Origin: Nemorincola caseinilytica | GTDB lineage: Bacteria > Bacteroidota > Bacteroidia > Chitinophagales > Chitinophagaceae | Direction: 5' to 3' | NCBI RefSeq assembly: GCF_039540515.1 | Contig: NZ_BAABFA010000024.1 | Span: 124,001-188,000 of the forward strand | Length of the DNA stretch: 64,000 nt | Shown: positions 41,411 to 50,544 of the stretch, piece by piece | Layout: each line of letters starts with the position of its first letter | How positions within the stretch are numbered: position 1 is the first letter of the stretch | Notes under the pieces: model-generated | What the model saw: only the letters and a program-made list of their open reading frames with translations | Told to the model about the DNA's origin: nothing | The model's database searches: none | Program-made: the position numbers and the translations under genes

Positions 41411-44400
41411 TTATTCGCTTATCACGAAGTGGAACATTTTGTTCTCAGTATCCGAGTTCACGCGCAGTATGTATGCACCAGCGCTCAGGTGGCTGCCTAT
41501 GGTTATATCCTGGTCCACCTTTCCGTTCTTCACGTTCAGCTTACCGGTGTGTACCACCTGGCCCAGCACGTTCATTACATCGAATGTAGTGTTGGTATTT
41601 TCGGTCACATTCAGGGTGCCTGTCAGTTTAAAGGAGCCATTGTTAGGGTTGGGGAACAGTGTCAGATCTGTGCTGTTCCTTACTGTACCGCTCACACCCA
41701 GGTAGTCGCCCTGTATGGTTATAGAGTTGCTGGTAGCCCAGTAGCCGGTCTCGCAGGCAGGTGTACCGTTCACCCTGCAGTATACTACATCATTGTTGTA
41801 TATGGCACGGGCGTAAGAAGAATTGGTAGCGCCCGGTACGGCTGCCTCATCCACATACCACTGGTAGGTAGGGGCTGCGCCTGCTGTGGTCACTTCTGCA
41901 AAGAAGGTCACTACCTGGCCTATGTACGCGATGGTAGTGGGCGATGTTGTAGATATGCTCACCACAGGGCTTACATTAGGATATATGTTCAGCGGTATGT
42001 TGGCATATGCAGGGGCAGGATAAGAACATACATCTGTGCTGTACATCATGAATACGCTTATTACATCGCCATGTATGGGGATATAGGTGTACACGCTGTC
42101 GGGGCCTGCTACCTCGGTCACACCGAATTTTTGCCATTCGAATGTTGGTGCTGCGCCGCCATTCACATGATGTGCGGTGAAGGTCACAGGCGTACCGGCA
42201 CAAAGTGTATCAATGTTCGGTGTACGGGTAATGGTCACCGAAGCGGCCAGCGGTGTACGCACCTTGAAGTTCTTGGTACGGTTACAGCCCGACACCGCAG
42301 CATAAGTGATAGTTGTGACACCGTAGTTCACACCCGTTACCACACCTGTGGTAGCTACTATAGAGGCTATAGATGCGTTGTTGCTGCTCCACAGGCCACC
42401 TGTAGATGCTGTGGAAAGCGTTACCGATGCGCCCATACACACACTGTCAGGACCTGTGATAGGTGCAGGCAGCGTATCTACTATTATCGGTGCATTGCGG
42501 AAGCAACCTGTAGATGGTATGGTATAAGTAGAAACATAGGTGCCACCCACTACCAGGCCCGATACCACACCCGTAGGGGTGATGCTGGCGCCTGGGCCGC
42601 TGATGCTCCATACACCACCCGGCATAGAGTTGGTGATGGTGGTGGTAGAGCTGCCATCGCATACGGTGATACCGCCGCCTATCGGTGGTGGTGTCTGGTT
42701 CACGGTTATGGTATAGGTAACATTATTACATGCCAGTGTATGGTAAGAAATGGACACCGTACCACCGGCCACACCATATACCACGCCTGTGGGCGATACT
42801 GTACCTACTGCGGTATTGCTGCTGGTCCATGTACCACCCGGTGTACCATTGCCCAGTGGCAGGAAGGTCTCAGAGCAGATAACATTGCCCGGGCCTGTTA
42901 TAGCTGTAGGGGCAGTGCTCACTGTCATTATCCTGAATTTCTGGCAACCTGTACCCAGCGTATAGGTGATAATTGCAGTACCGCTGGCAGCTACACCGGT
43001 TATTACGCCCGTTGTGGGATGTATCATTACCACGCCTGGCAGGTTACTGCTCCATGTACCACCGGCTACGGTATTTTTCAATGTATCTGTAAGTCCCTGA
43101 CAGATCACATATGGGCCTGTTATGGTATCAGGCGGAGGGAAGACGGTCACGGTATTGGTAGTGAAACAGCTGGTAGATGTGAACTTGTATGTGATGACGC
43201 TCGACCCAGCTGATATAGCAGAAACTACACCGGTATTAGAGCCTATAGTAGCTACTGCTGTATTGCTGCTGCTCCATGTGCCGCCTGTAGATGTGGTAGA
43301 GAGGGTAGTAGTAAAGCCTACGCAAGCATACATGGTGCCTGTTATGGCATTAGGTGCCGAATTCACGGTCACCACAGCCGTAGTAGGAAGACAGCCCGTC
43401 ACGTTGTACGATATCGTTGCCGTTCCTGCAGCTACACCTGTTACTACACCGCTGGTGGCATTCACTGTAGCTGTGGGCGATGTGGTAGACCATGTACCAC
43501 CAACGGTGGTATTGGTAAGTGTAAGAGTGTTCATAGGGCATATGGCTCCTGCACCCGATATGGCCGCTGGTGGCGCAGCAACGGTAACTGTTGTGCCGGT
43601 GGCACAGCCCGAGGGAAGTGTATAAGATATCGTAGTAGTACCTGGTGCCATACCTGTTACCACGCCGGTAGTTGCGCCTACAGTGCCAACTGCCAGGTTG
43701 CTGCTGGTCCAGTTGCCGGTACCGGGGGAACTGGTATATACCGATGATGAACCCTGGCATATATTGGCAGGCCCTACTATACTGGTAGGAACAGGGTTAA
43801 TGGTAAGAGATAGCGTATATGTCCTTGCACAAGTAGTGGTCGGGTTCCTTACCGTAAGCGTACCTGTATACAGGTTTACGGCAGTGCTTCCGGGCACGGC
43901 AACATTGACCGAACCGGCTGGCAGAGCAGTGAATGCTGCTACATCAGTAGGGCCTGCCGGTGACCATGTAAGTGTGTATTGAGAAGGTGTGCCTATCGAC
44001 CCCGTATACGCATATGGCGCAGACTGGGCAGTAGTAGAATAACACAGTTGCTGGCTGGTAGTAAGACCAGTGAGATATACCACATTCACAGTGTATGTGT
44101 TGGGTGTGGTAGGTGCACTTGTAACAGTGTTCACATCGGTAGCTGCAAGGCCGGCCAGTGGGCTGCTGAACACAAGCGTAGGACCAACAGCGGTCTGGGC
44201 TATCACATAGTAAGAGATCACATCACCGGCAGTTACACCACCCATGGTAGCAGGGGTGATGATGAATGACCACTGGCTGTTCGTAGCCGTTCCGCTCAGT
44301 AGTGTACCTGCTGCGCTGAACCATGGGCCTGCACCCTTACGGAAATATATCCTCGGGGCCAGAGCGCCGGCAGTAGTTATACCCAGTTTCGACTCTATGG

Positions 44401-46003
44401 TAACAGGAGTAAGAGTTATGTTACCATCGCTACAGGTATTTGCCAGGTTGGTGTATGTTATCTTATTCAGTATCTCATGTGCGCCTATTGTAGGGGTCAC
44501 ATTATGACGCAGCTCATTGTCTATATCTGTGGTTATTGCCGGAGTTGTGATGGCAACACCTGCAATAAGTGGAGCATTACCTACCACTGTCTGCAAATGC
44601 AGATCGGTACCTGATACGAAAAGTGGGGGGAAATTGATAGAGTTCACATTGCCGCCGAACCCTGCCTGTACCTGGGCAATGGTAGTGCGTGCAACGCCTG
44701 CTATGAAACCAAGATTGGTAGATGTGGCCACATAATCATTGTAGTCTATGGCCGAGAATACAGTACTTGGCGAGATACTATACAGGCCATACCTGTTACC
44801 GGTGGTCTGTGTATTGCTCAGGATGTTGTCCCTGAAATTGACACTGCCGTTAGGAAGGCCGCCAAGCGGTGCATATGGTTCCAGTACTACGCAGCCATTG
44901 GTGGCGCCGGCACCAGAGTTCGTAGCCAGTTGTATCGTATTATGGTGAATGTTGAATCCATTGCCAAGGTCCATGTATATTCCATGCCCGTTGAACACCA
45001 GCGTGGCATTTGCAGGAGCGTTCGGGTTCAGTATGAAGTTGTTGTATACATTAACGTTGTTGGAAGTGGTATTGACATCGAAGTACATACCGTGAGCGCC
45101 TGCGTTGCTGATGCTGCTGATGTTCGCTATCTTATTTCCTCTTATGGTTGTGTTCTGGGCTTCGAAGGAAAGTGTGATACCTGATGTTGGTGAAGTACCG
45201 TTGATGCTAACATTGCTGATATCATTCTCGCTTATCACAGTACCGGTGCCATTGTTCACATGTACACCGCCAAAGCCTGTTCCGGATATCACATTGCGTG
45301 TTACCGTCCAGTTCTGGTCAGTACCGGCCGGGCCATAGGCATAAAAGCCAAGTTGCGCAGATGATAGTGCGTTGTTCTGAATGGTGTTGTTCGAATTCGG
45401 TGCTTCCGCTATCGCAAAAGGTGCGGTAGCCGCACCGCCTGTAGCAGAAAGTATGGCCATACCATTCGCTACGGCGCTGCATCTTACATTACAGTTCTTT
45501 ACTACGTTGTTGGTATTACCTACTGTTACAGACGCACTACCGAACCTGATGCCGGCGATTGTTCCGGCTGCCAAGTTATTGACAATGGTAAGGTCGCGGG
45601 TAGTACCACCGGCAGTATTAGAGCCGTCTATCGTTACATTGCTCGCGCCACGCAGGAAGATGATACCCCCGTTGAACGATCCCGATATCGTAGGGGTCGT
45701 TGCAGCCGCAGGTTTTATCAATACGGAAGTATAGTTGGCCGGCGCTGTTGGCGGGTTGAGCTGGGCCTGGTTGGTCTCTGCAGTATTGGCCGTTATCGAT
45801 ATGGTTATAGCACCCTGGTGCGTACCTGCATTGATGGCGTTGAACGCAAGCCTGAGCTGCGTATACACCGTGGGACCAAGGGTACCTGCGGTAGCGGTCA
45901 CCGTCACCTGCGCCTGTGAGCGTACGGCTGCAGACAATAATAATGCGCCAACGGCCGCATATCTCATCATCTTACCTACAGAATTGATAAATGTTTTGCT
46001 CAT
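41411..46003 (-). CDS. 1530-aa exoprotein: beta-helix region, Ig repeats and T9SS signal
   Basis: Signal peptide near residues 10-32 (YAAVGALLLSAAVRSQAQ). Residues about 100-480 carry right-handed beta-helix (PbH1) texture: repeated N-N/NxI turns such as NVTIDGSNTAGG, NNVVKNCNVRC, NNTIQNNALSS, NTTIRGNKIANI and FNIHHNTIQLA. A beta-sandwich region follows, then seven Ig-like repeats of about 74 aa from about 738 to 1252, the same module as in the 26251-29229 protein (GTWSSSNTAVATI, TGVVTGVAAGTATISY). After two more Ig/PKD-like segments the C-terminus (LTLFPNPNNGSFKL, then HLSAGAYILRVNS) is a type A T9SS signal. Likely a surface polysaccharide-binding or adhesive protein; no catalytic residues can be assigned. 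One strand, one gene, own promoter. Confidence 0.82.
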   Translation of the reverse strand: MSKTFINSVGKMMRYAAVGALLLSAAVRSQAQVTVTATAGTLGPTVYTQLRLAFNAINAGTHQGAITISITANTAETNQAQLNPPTAPANYTSVLIKPAAATTPTISGSFNGGIIFLRGASNVTIDGSNTAGGTTRDLTIVNNLAAGTIAGIRFGSASVTVGNTNNVVKNCNVRCSAVANGMAILSATGGAATAPFAIAEAPNSNNTIQNNALSSAQLGFYAYGPAGTDQNWTVTRNVISGTGFGGVHVNNGTGTVISENDISNVSINGTSPTSGITLSFEAQNTTIRGNKIANISSISNAGAHGMYFDVNTTSNNVNVYNNFILNPNAPANATLVFNGHGIYMDLGNGFNIHHNTIQLATNSGAGATNGCVVLEPYAPLGGLPNGSVNFRDNILSNTQTTGNRYGLYSISPSTVFSAIDYNDYVATSTNLGFIAGVARTTIAQVQAGFGGNVNSINFPPLFVSGTDLHLQTVVGNAPLIAGVAITTPAITTDIDNELRHNVTPTIGAHEILNKITYTNLANTCSDGNITLTPVTIESKLGITTAGALAPRIYFRKGAGPWFSAAGTLLSGTATNSQWSFIITPATMGGVTAGDVISYYVIAQTAVGPTLVFSSPLAGLAATDVNTVTSAPTTPNTYTVNVVYLTGLTTSQQLCYSTTAQSAPYAYTGSIGTPSQYTLTWSPAGPTDVAAFTALPAGSVNVAVPGSTAVNLYTGTLTVRNPTTTCARTYTLSLTINPVPTSIVGPANICQGSSSVYTSSPGTGNWTSSNLAVGTVGATTGVVTGMAPGTTTISYTLPSGCATGTTVTVAAPPAAISGAGAICPMNTLTLTNTTVGGTWSTTSPTATVNATSGVVTGVAAGTATISYNVTGCLPTTAVVTVNSAPNAITGTMYACVGFTTTLSTTSTGGTWSSSNTAVATIGSNTGVVSAISAGSSVITYKFTSTSCFTTNTVTVFPPPDTITGPYVICQGLTDTLKNTVAGGTWSSNLPGVVMIHPTTGVITGVAASGTAIITYTLGTGCQKFRIMTVSTAPTAITGPGNVICSETFLPLGNGTPGGTWTSSNTAVGTVSPTGVVYGVAGGTVSISYHTLACNNVTYTITVNQTPPPIGGGITVCDGSSTTTITNSMPGGVWSISGPGASITPTGVVSGLVVGGTYVSTYTIPSTGCFRNAPIIVDTLPAPITGPDSVCMGASVTLSTASTGGLWSSNNASIASIVATTGVVTGVNYGVTTITYAAVSGCNRTKNFKVRTPLAASVTITRTPNIDTLCAGTPVTFTAHHVNGGAAPTFEWQKFGVTEVAGPDSVYTYIPIHGDVISVFMMYSTDVCSYPAPAYANIPLNIYPNVSPVVSISTTSPTTIAYIGQVVTFFAEVTTAGAAPTYQWYVDEAAVPGATNSSYARAIYNNDVVYCRVNGTPACETGYWATSNSITIQGDYLGVSGTVRNSTDLTLFPNPNNGSFKLTGTLNVTENTNTTFDVMNVLGQVVHTGKLNVKNGKVDQDITIGSHLSAGAYILRVNSDTENKMFHFVISE

Positions 46004-46051
46004 AATGTACTATGTATTTTGTACGGTATAGTTTCGGGAAAGTAATAGATC

Positions 46052-46059
46052 CAAAAATA
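46052..46059 (-). promoter_or_regulatory. -7 box of the beta-helix/Ig exoprotein
   Basis: Minus-strand TATTTTTG, full match, 48 nt upstream of ATG 46003. The rest of the 46060-46350 spacer is AT-rich and shows no gene. Confidence 0.5.
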
Positions 46060-46353
46060 ACATTTTTTTTAAGTAATACCATCATTTCACCAAAGTTCTT
46101 TTTATGGTAAAATATGTCTTTTTCACCCCCTTTCCCCCATAATATCGCCCAAGGTTAATAAAAGATATAATATTTAATAAATAATTAATTTGTTTGAACG
46201 CATCTCCCTCATCCTTATGATAGGCGTTGCCGGCCGGCCGAATGTTAGAATTCAAAATTTGTGGTTATACAGTATCGGCATACGTTATATGGTCATAGAA
46301 TATTCTGTGCCTGTTTTGTCACGGCCGTGTCCCGGCATATCAATGTCATTTTC

Positions 46354-46361
46354 TACTTTTG
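46354..46361 (+). promoter_or_regulatory. -7 box of bshC
   Basis: TACTTTTG, full match. It overlaps the first open TTG codon (46359), so that codon cannot be the start. Confidence 0.6.
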
Positions 46362-46406
46362 GGCCATCATTACAGGGCCATCGCCGCCTTGTTCAACCCA
46401 ATAGAT

Positions 46407-48014
46407 TTGACATACGCACATATCCCTTATGCCGATACCGGCTACTTCTCCAAACTGGTCGCCGATCACATCAGTGGCCATGCGCCACTTCGCCCATTCT
46501 ATGACCATGCCCCCGATGAGGCTGGCATAGCACAGGCCATACAGCAGCGTGCGAACTTCCCTGTGGACAGGCAAAGACTGGTATCGGCGCTGGAGCGGCA
46601 GTACCGGGGGCTAGAGGTGGCAGATGCTGTTACTGCCAATATCCGGTCGCTGCTCAGTGCCCATACCTACACCGTCACTACGGCCCATCAGCCAAATCTG
46701 CTTACAGGATACCTGTATTTCATATATAAGATACTTCATGCCATAAAGCTGGCAGAGCATCTCAATGCCACGCATGCAGGTAAGCATTTCGTGCCTGTAT
46801 ACTATATGGGCAGCGAGGATAATGACATAGAGGAACTGGGCGTGTTCCGTTTCCGCGGCGATAAGTACATATGGGATGGAAGCGGCCAAAAGGGAGCCGT
46901 TGGCCGTATGGACACCTCAGGCCTCAAGCCCCTGTTGCAGCGGGTGTTCCACATGTTCGGCCCTCCCGGCCGGGATATGGACGACCTGGTACGCATCGTT
47001 ACCAAGGCATACATGGGGCACAAGACCATAGGCAAGGCTACACAATACCTGGTGAATGAGCTCTTCGGCCGGTATGGGCTGGTGATACTGGACCCCGATG
47101 ACCGCGAACTGAAGGAGGCCTTCGTACCTGTGATGGAAGACGAATTGCTGAACAGCAATGCCTACCCCATAGTATCGCAGCAGACCACCCTGCTAGAGGA
47201 GCAGTACAAAGCACAGGCATTCCCCCGTCCCATCAACCTGTTCTACCTTGATCACGGCATACGCGAGCGCATAGAGCGCCAGGGCGATAAATGGGTAGTG
47301 CTGAACACTGATATCTCGTTTTCCCGCGAAGAGCTATTGGCCCAACTGCACGAAGCCCCCGAGTCCTTCAGCCCCAATGTGGTGCTGCGCGGGCTCTTCC
47401 AGTCCACCATCCTGCCCGATGTGGTGTTCATAGGTGGTGGGGCAGAGGTGGCCTATTGGTTCCAGTTAAAGACACTTTTCCGGCATTACAATGTCTTCTA
47501 TCCTGTGGTCATGCTGCGCAGGTCGGTACAATGGATCGCCCGCGAGCAGGCAAGGCTGCGCCACCAGTGCGGCATTTCCATAGCCGACATCTTCAGACCA
47601 GAGCTGCAATTGGAGACCGAACAGGTAGATGCCCACACCAGTGGCGAGTGGCGCACAGGTGCAGAAATGCAGGCCATAGAAGATATTTTTGCCGGGCTGC
47701 AGGCAAAGGCCACTGCCATAGACCCTACACTGGGCCCATCGGCCGCTGCCGCCCTGGCTCGCATGCGCCGCCAGGCCGTGGTGCTGGAAAAAAAGATGCT
47801 GCGCGCCGAAAAGCGAAAGATAGAGGTAGGGTTGCAACGCCTGCACCGTCTGAAAGCCGAGCTCTTCCCCAACGGTAGCTTGCAGGAGCGTACCGAGAAT
47901 TTTGCCGAATACTACCTGTCATACGGCCCTGCCTTTTTCGATATAGTAAAAGAGGGCATAGACCCGCTGAACAATAGATTCCTGGTGATAGAGCAGCCGG
48001 CGGAAGATAAATGA
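46407..48014 (+). CDS. bshC: Bacillithiol biosynthesis cysteine-adding enzyme
   Basis: A protein of about 535 aa. It begins near TYAHIPYADTGYFSKLVADH, contains VTTAHQPNLLTGYLYFIYKI, VPVYYMGSEDNDIEELG, the VLDPDDRELKEAF-like text (LVILDPDDRELKEAF) and FIGGGAEVAYWFQLK, and ends in the family's coiled-coil and C-terminal segment (LQERTENFAEYYLSYGPAFF). BshC adds cysteine to GlcN-malate in the last step of bacillithiol synthesis. No in-frame ATG exists before residue 150 or so, so the start must be non-ATG; TTG 46407 best fits the family N-terminus, and TTG 46389 is the alternative. Confidence 0.88.
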   Translation: MTYAHIPYADTGYFSKLVADHISGHAPLRPFYDHAPDEAGIAQAIQQRANFPVDRQRLVSALERQYRGLEVADAVTANIRSLLSAHTYTVTTAHQPNLLTGYLYFIYKILHAIKLAEHLNATHAGKHFVPVYYMGSEDNDIEELGVFRFRGDKYIWDGSGQKGAVGRMDTSGLKPLLQRVFHMFGPPGRDMDDLVRIVTKAYMGHKTIGKATQYLVNELFGRYGLVILDPDDRELKEAFVPVMEDELLNSNAYPIVSQQTTLLEEQYKAQAFPRPINLFYLDHGIRERIERQGDKWVVLNTDISFSREELLAQLHEAPESFSPNVVLRGLFQSTILPDVVFIGGGAEVAYWFQLKTLFRHYNVFYPVVMLRRSVQWIAREQARLRHQCGISIADIFRPELQLETEQVDAHTSGEWRTGAEMQAIEDIFAGLQAKATAIDPTLGPSAAAALARMRRQAVVLEKKMLRAEKRKIEVGLQRLHRLKAELFPNGSLQERTENFAEYYLSYGPAFFDIVKEGIDPLNNRFLVIEQPAEDK

Positions 48015-48096
48015 TGTATTTTTACTATGTCTGCTGCTCCGGATTTTTTTAAGTTACCTGTAACATTTTCTCCGCTCTGCCGATATAGCTATTGAA

Positions 48097-48573
48097 ATGA
48101 ACGCAGAACAGTACAATACTTGTGTGCACGAATGGTCTGACGCCCTTTTCAGGTTCGCCTGGAAATGTACCGGCCAGCAGAGCGACGCGCACGATGTGGT
48201 GCAGGGCAGTTTCGAGGTGCTATGGCAAAAGAAGGACGAGGTGTTGCCTGCCAAGGCAAAGGCATTCCTCTTCCAGGTGGCCTATCGCCAGTCGGTAGAT
48301 AATTTCCGCAAAAGGTCGCGTGTCATGTTCAAGGATGCGCCCGAGGAGAGCTATTCACCCGTTAACCCCGACCTGAAAAAGGTACTGGACCGCGCACTGG
48401 CGCAGCTGGAAGAGAAACAGCGCGCCCTGGTACTGCTGAAGGACTATGAAGGATACAGCTATGATGAGATAGGCCAGATAACCGGGCTCAACGAAAGCCA
48501 GGTGAAGGTGTACCTCTTCAGGGCAAGGAAGACATTGAAAGAATATTTGGTAAGCGTAGAAAATATCATATAA
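48097..48573 (+). CDS. ECF-type RNA polymerase sigma factor
   Basis: A 158-aa sigma-70-family factor of the ECF class. Region 2 is at about 5-75 (LFRFAWKCTGQQSDAHDVVQ, then GSFEVLWQKKDE, KAFLFQVAYRQSVDNFRKRS); region 4 at about 100-150 (LAQLEEKQRALVLLKDYEGY, SYDEIGQITGLNESQVKVYL, FRARKTLKEYL) has a clear helix-turn-helix. The next gene starts 2 nt after its stop and looks like its membrane anti-sigma partner. The upstream GTTACCTGTAAC at 48052-48063 may be an ECF-like -35 motif, which would mean autoregulation; this is weak. Confidence 0.92.
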   Translation: MNAEQYNTCVHEWSDALFRFAWKCTGQQSDAHDVVQGSFEVLWQKKDEVLPAKAKAFLFQVAYRQSVDNFRKRSRVMFKDAPEESYSPVNPDLKKVLDRALAQLEEKQRALVLLKDYEGYSYDEIGQITGLNESQVKVYLFRARKTLKEYLVSVENII

Positions 48574-48575
48574 CT

Positions 48576-49436
48576 ATGATCACCTGGGAGAATTATGAGG
48601 AGTATATGGTAATGCATGCCGATGGCGAGCTTACGCCTGCGCAGGAGCAGGAGCTTATGTCGTTCCTGTACGAGCACCCCGATCTCCAGAGCGAGCTTAC
48701 GGCCTTTACCATGACCAAAATGATACCTGACGAGGCCGAGACCTATGGCCGCAAGGCAGCGCTGCTAAGGCCAGTACCTGCTGCCGAAAAGCCAAAGGTG
48801 ATAGCCATACCCGTATGGCGCAGGTATGCAGTGGCCGCGGGTGTGGCCGCATTGCTGTTCGCATCTACCTACAGGCTGTGGACAGGCGCAGAGCATACCG
48901 GTGGTGAGATAGCAAGCGTAGTACCGGTGCCTGCTGCACCTGCCTCTGTCGCTCCGCCAGTAGCTGCCACACCGCAGCCTGCACAGGCCATGGCACAGGT
49001 ACGGCCCGCCCATGTAGTGCCCGATGTGCCCGTACCTGCACAAAGGCCCGCAGGACAGGCTACCCGCCCTGTGCGCAAGCCTGTGAACACTATCGTACAC
49101 AATAATGATGTACCCGCTATGGCCGCTGTGGACATAGACAGGCTGCCTGCTGCCGGTGTAAAAGAATTGCAGGCCACACAAAAAAATATCGCGCCGGTTG
49201 TAACAAATGTTCCTGCTCTGGCGATACAAGATAGAGAAGATGATACAGAAGAAGAGGTTGCTAAAGGCTCGCTTATAGACAGGTTGCCGATAAGCGATAC
49301 CAAGCGGTCCGGAATGAAAAGCCTTGCAAGTGATGTGGCCAACGGATATGGCAAGGTCAATTCGATAGGACAGGAGATAGCCCGCTCCAATGTATCTGTA
49401 AAGCTCAGGAACAAACAACTTATTTTCTCTTTCTAA
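48576..49436 (+). CDS. Membrane anti-sigma factor-like protein
   Basis: A 286-aa protein placed 2 nt after the ECF sigma gene. The N-terminal 60 residues (ITWENYEEYMVMHADGELTP, AQEQELMSFLYEHPDLQSEL) match the cytosolic zinc-less anti-sigma pattern; one membrane helix follows at about 87-101 (RYAVAAGVAALLFAST). The periplasmic part is a long Ala/Pro-rich linker (about 115-165) and a C-terminal region (SLIDRLPISDTKRSGMKSLA). It should hold the sigma factor at the membrane until an envelope signal arrives. Signal unknown. Confidence 0.75.
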   Translation: MITWENYEEYMVMHADGELTPAQEQELMSFLYEHPDLQSELTAFTMTKMIPDEAETYGRKAALLRPVPAAEKPKVIAIPVWRRYAVAAGVAALLFASTYRLWTGAEHTGGEIASVVPVPAAPASVAPPVAATPQPAQAMAQVRPAHVVPDVPVPAQRPAGQATRPVRKPVNTIVHNNDVPAMAAVDIDRLPAAGVKELQATQKNIAPVVTNVPALAIQDREDDTEEEVAKGSLIDRLPISDTKRSGMKSLASDVANGYGKVNSIGQEIARSNVSVKLRNKQLIFSF

Positions 49437-49472
49437 AAAACAACATTGCTCACAGCACTCAATTCAACGATC

Positions 49473-50324
49473 ATGAAACATACATTTTGCACACTAGCCA
49501 TAGCAGCAGGTCTTTTATTCGCACAGAACGTGAACGCCCAGGAGGCCGAGGCTACAACCCCTAAGAAGAAACACACACTCACCATATCTAACAAGGGTAT
49601 ACATGTGGACGAGGCTGCCGATAGCACCAAGCTGCATGCAGGCAAAGTGAAGGAAAAAGAAGAAAAAGCAGGCAAGTTCAGGACCTCGTTCTCTATGCTC
49701 GACGTAGGTGTGAACATGCTGAACGATAATACAGTGTACACCGACCCAAGTGTGGTGAACTACCTGAACGTACCCGCCGGCAAAAGGAATGCCGAGCTCT
49801 TCGATCTGAAGCCTTCCAAGTCCATAAACGTGAACATATACCCGCTGATGGTGAAGTTCCTGGCCGTTAAGACAAAGAACCAGCGCATTTACCTTTCTAC
49901 CGGCATCGGCTTCCAGGTATACAACTTCCGTTTCGAAGAGGACCTTTCCTATACCAAGAACCCCAACAGCATCATAATGGATACTATCAAGTTCAGCAAG
50001 AACAAACTGGCGGTGAACTACCTGAACGTACCCCTTATGCTCACCGGCAAGACAAGGCTGCACAAGAAGACATGGCTCACCTATGGCGCAGGCATCACGG
50101 CCGGTTACCGCCTCTCATCATGGAACAAGCAGATATCCGGCGAAAGGGGTAAGAAGAAACTGCATGGCAATTTCGATCTCGAAGATTACAATGCCTGCCT
50201 CACTGCCGAGTTCGGTATAGATGGTATACTCAGGTTCTATGGCAGCTACCAGCTCACCCCCATGTACAACAATGGTATAGACCAGCGTCCCATATGCGTA
50301 GGTATCAGGTTCAGCGGCATATAA
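49473..50324 (+). CDS. PorT-like outer-membrane beta-barrel protein
   Basis: A 283-aa precursor with signal peptide MKHTFCTLAIAAGLLFAQNV (cleaved near NAQ). A charged linker (KKHTLTISNKG, KLHAGKVKEKEEKAGK) leads to a barrel domain of strands such as SFSMLDVGVNMLND, INVNIYPLMVKFLAVK, IYLSTGIGFQVYNFRF, LNVPLMLTGKTRL, WLTYGAGITAGYRLS and IDGILRFYGSYQLTP, typical of the PorT/outer-membrane beta-barrel family. Starts at ATG 49473; an open TTG frame 9 codons upstream is not signal-like. It is 36 nt behind the anti-sigma gene and is plausibly part of that regulon. A terminator follows. Confidence 0.82.
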   Translation: MKHTFCTLAIAAGLLFAQNVNAQEAEATTPKKKHTLTISNKGIHVDEAADSTKLHAGKVKEKEEKAGKFRTSFSMLDVGVNMLNDNTVYTDPSVVNYLNVPAGKRNAELFDLKPSKSINVNIYPLMVKFLAVKTKNQRIYLSTGIGFQVYNFRFEEDLSYTKNPNSIIMDTIKFSKNKLAVNYLNVPLMLTGKTRLHKKTWLTYGAGITAGYRLSSWNKQISGERGKKKLHGNFDLEDYNACLTAEFGIDGILRFYGSYQLTPMYNNGIDQRPICVGIRFSGI

Positions 50325-50349
50325 TGCGCGGAACAAATATCACAACAGG

Positions 50350-50369
50350 GGCCCGCACTTTTGCGGGCC
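50350..50369 (+). terminator. Terminator of the sigma/anti-sigma/OMP unit
   Basis: GGCCCGCA, loop CTTT, TGCGGGCC, followed by TCTTCATTTG. A poorly conserved repeat-like CTCCTCCCCGTATGGGAAGG lies at 50424-50443. Confidence 0.7.
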
Positions 50370-50544
50370 TCTTCATTTGTTATTCGTATGGCACAAAATG
50401 TGAAGTAGTACAATAAGATCACATCTCCTCCCCGTATGGGAAGGGGCTGAAAAAGCACCATTTAATATTCTGCCTCTTGTTTCGTTTTTAGCTGCGGCAT
50501 GCATATATTGCCGCTTACTATCAATTCCCCTCAGGGCATTCGTT

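Noticed and set aside
46190..46504. 104-codon open frame upstream of bshC
   Set aside because: It overlaps the bshC 5' end in another frame, starts with a rare TTG and resembles no family.
48052..48063. GTTACCTGTAAC as an ECF promoter or operator
   Set aside because: The symmetry is short, and no matching -10 can be named with confidence; mentioned only in the sigma entry.
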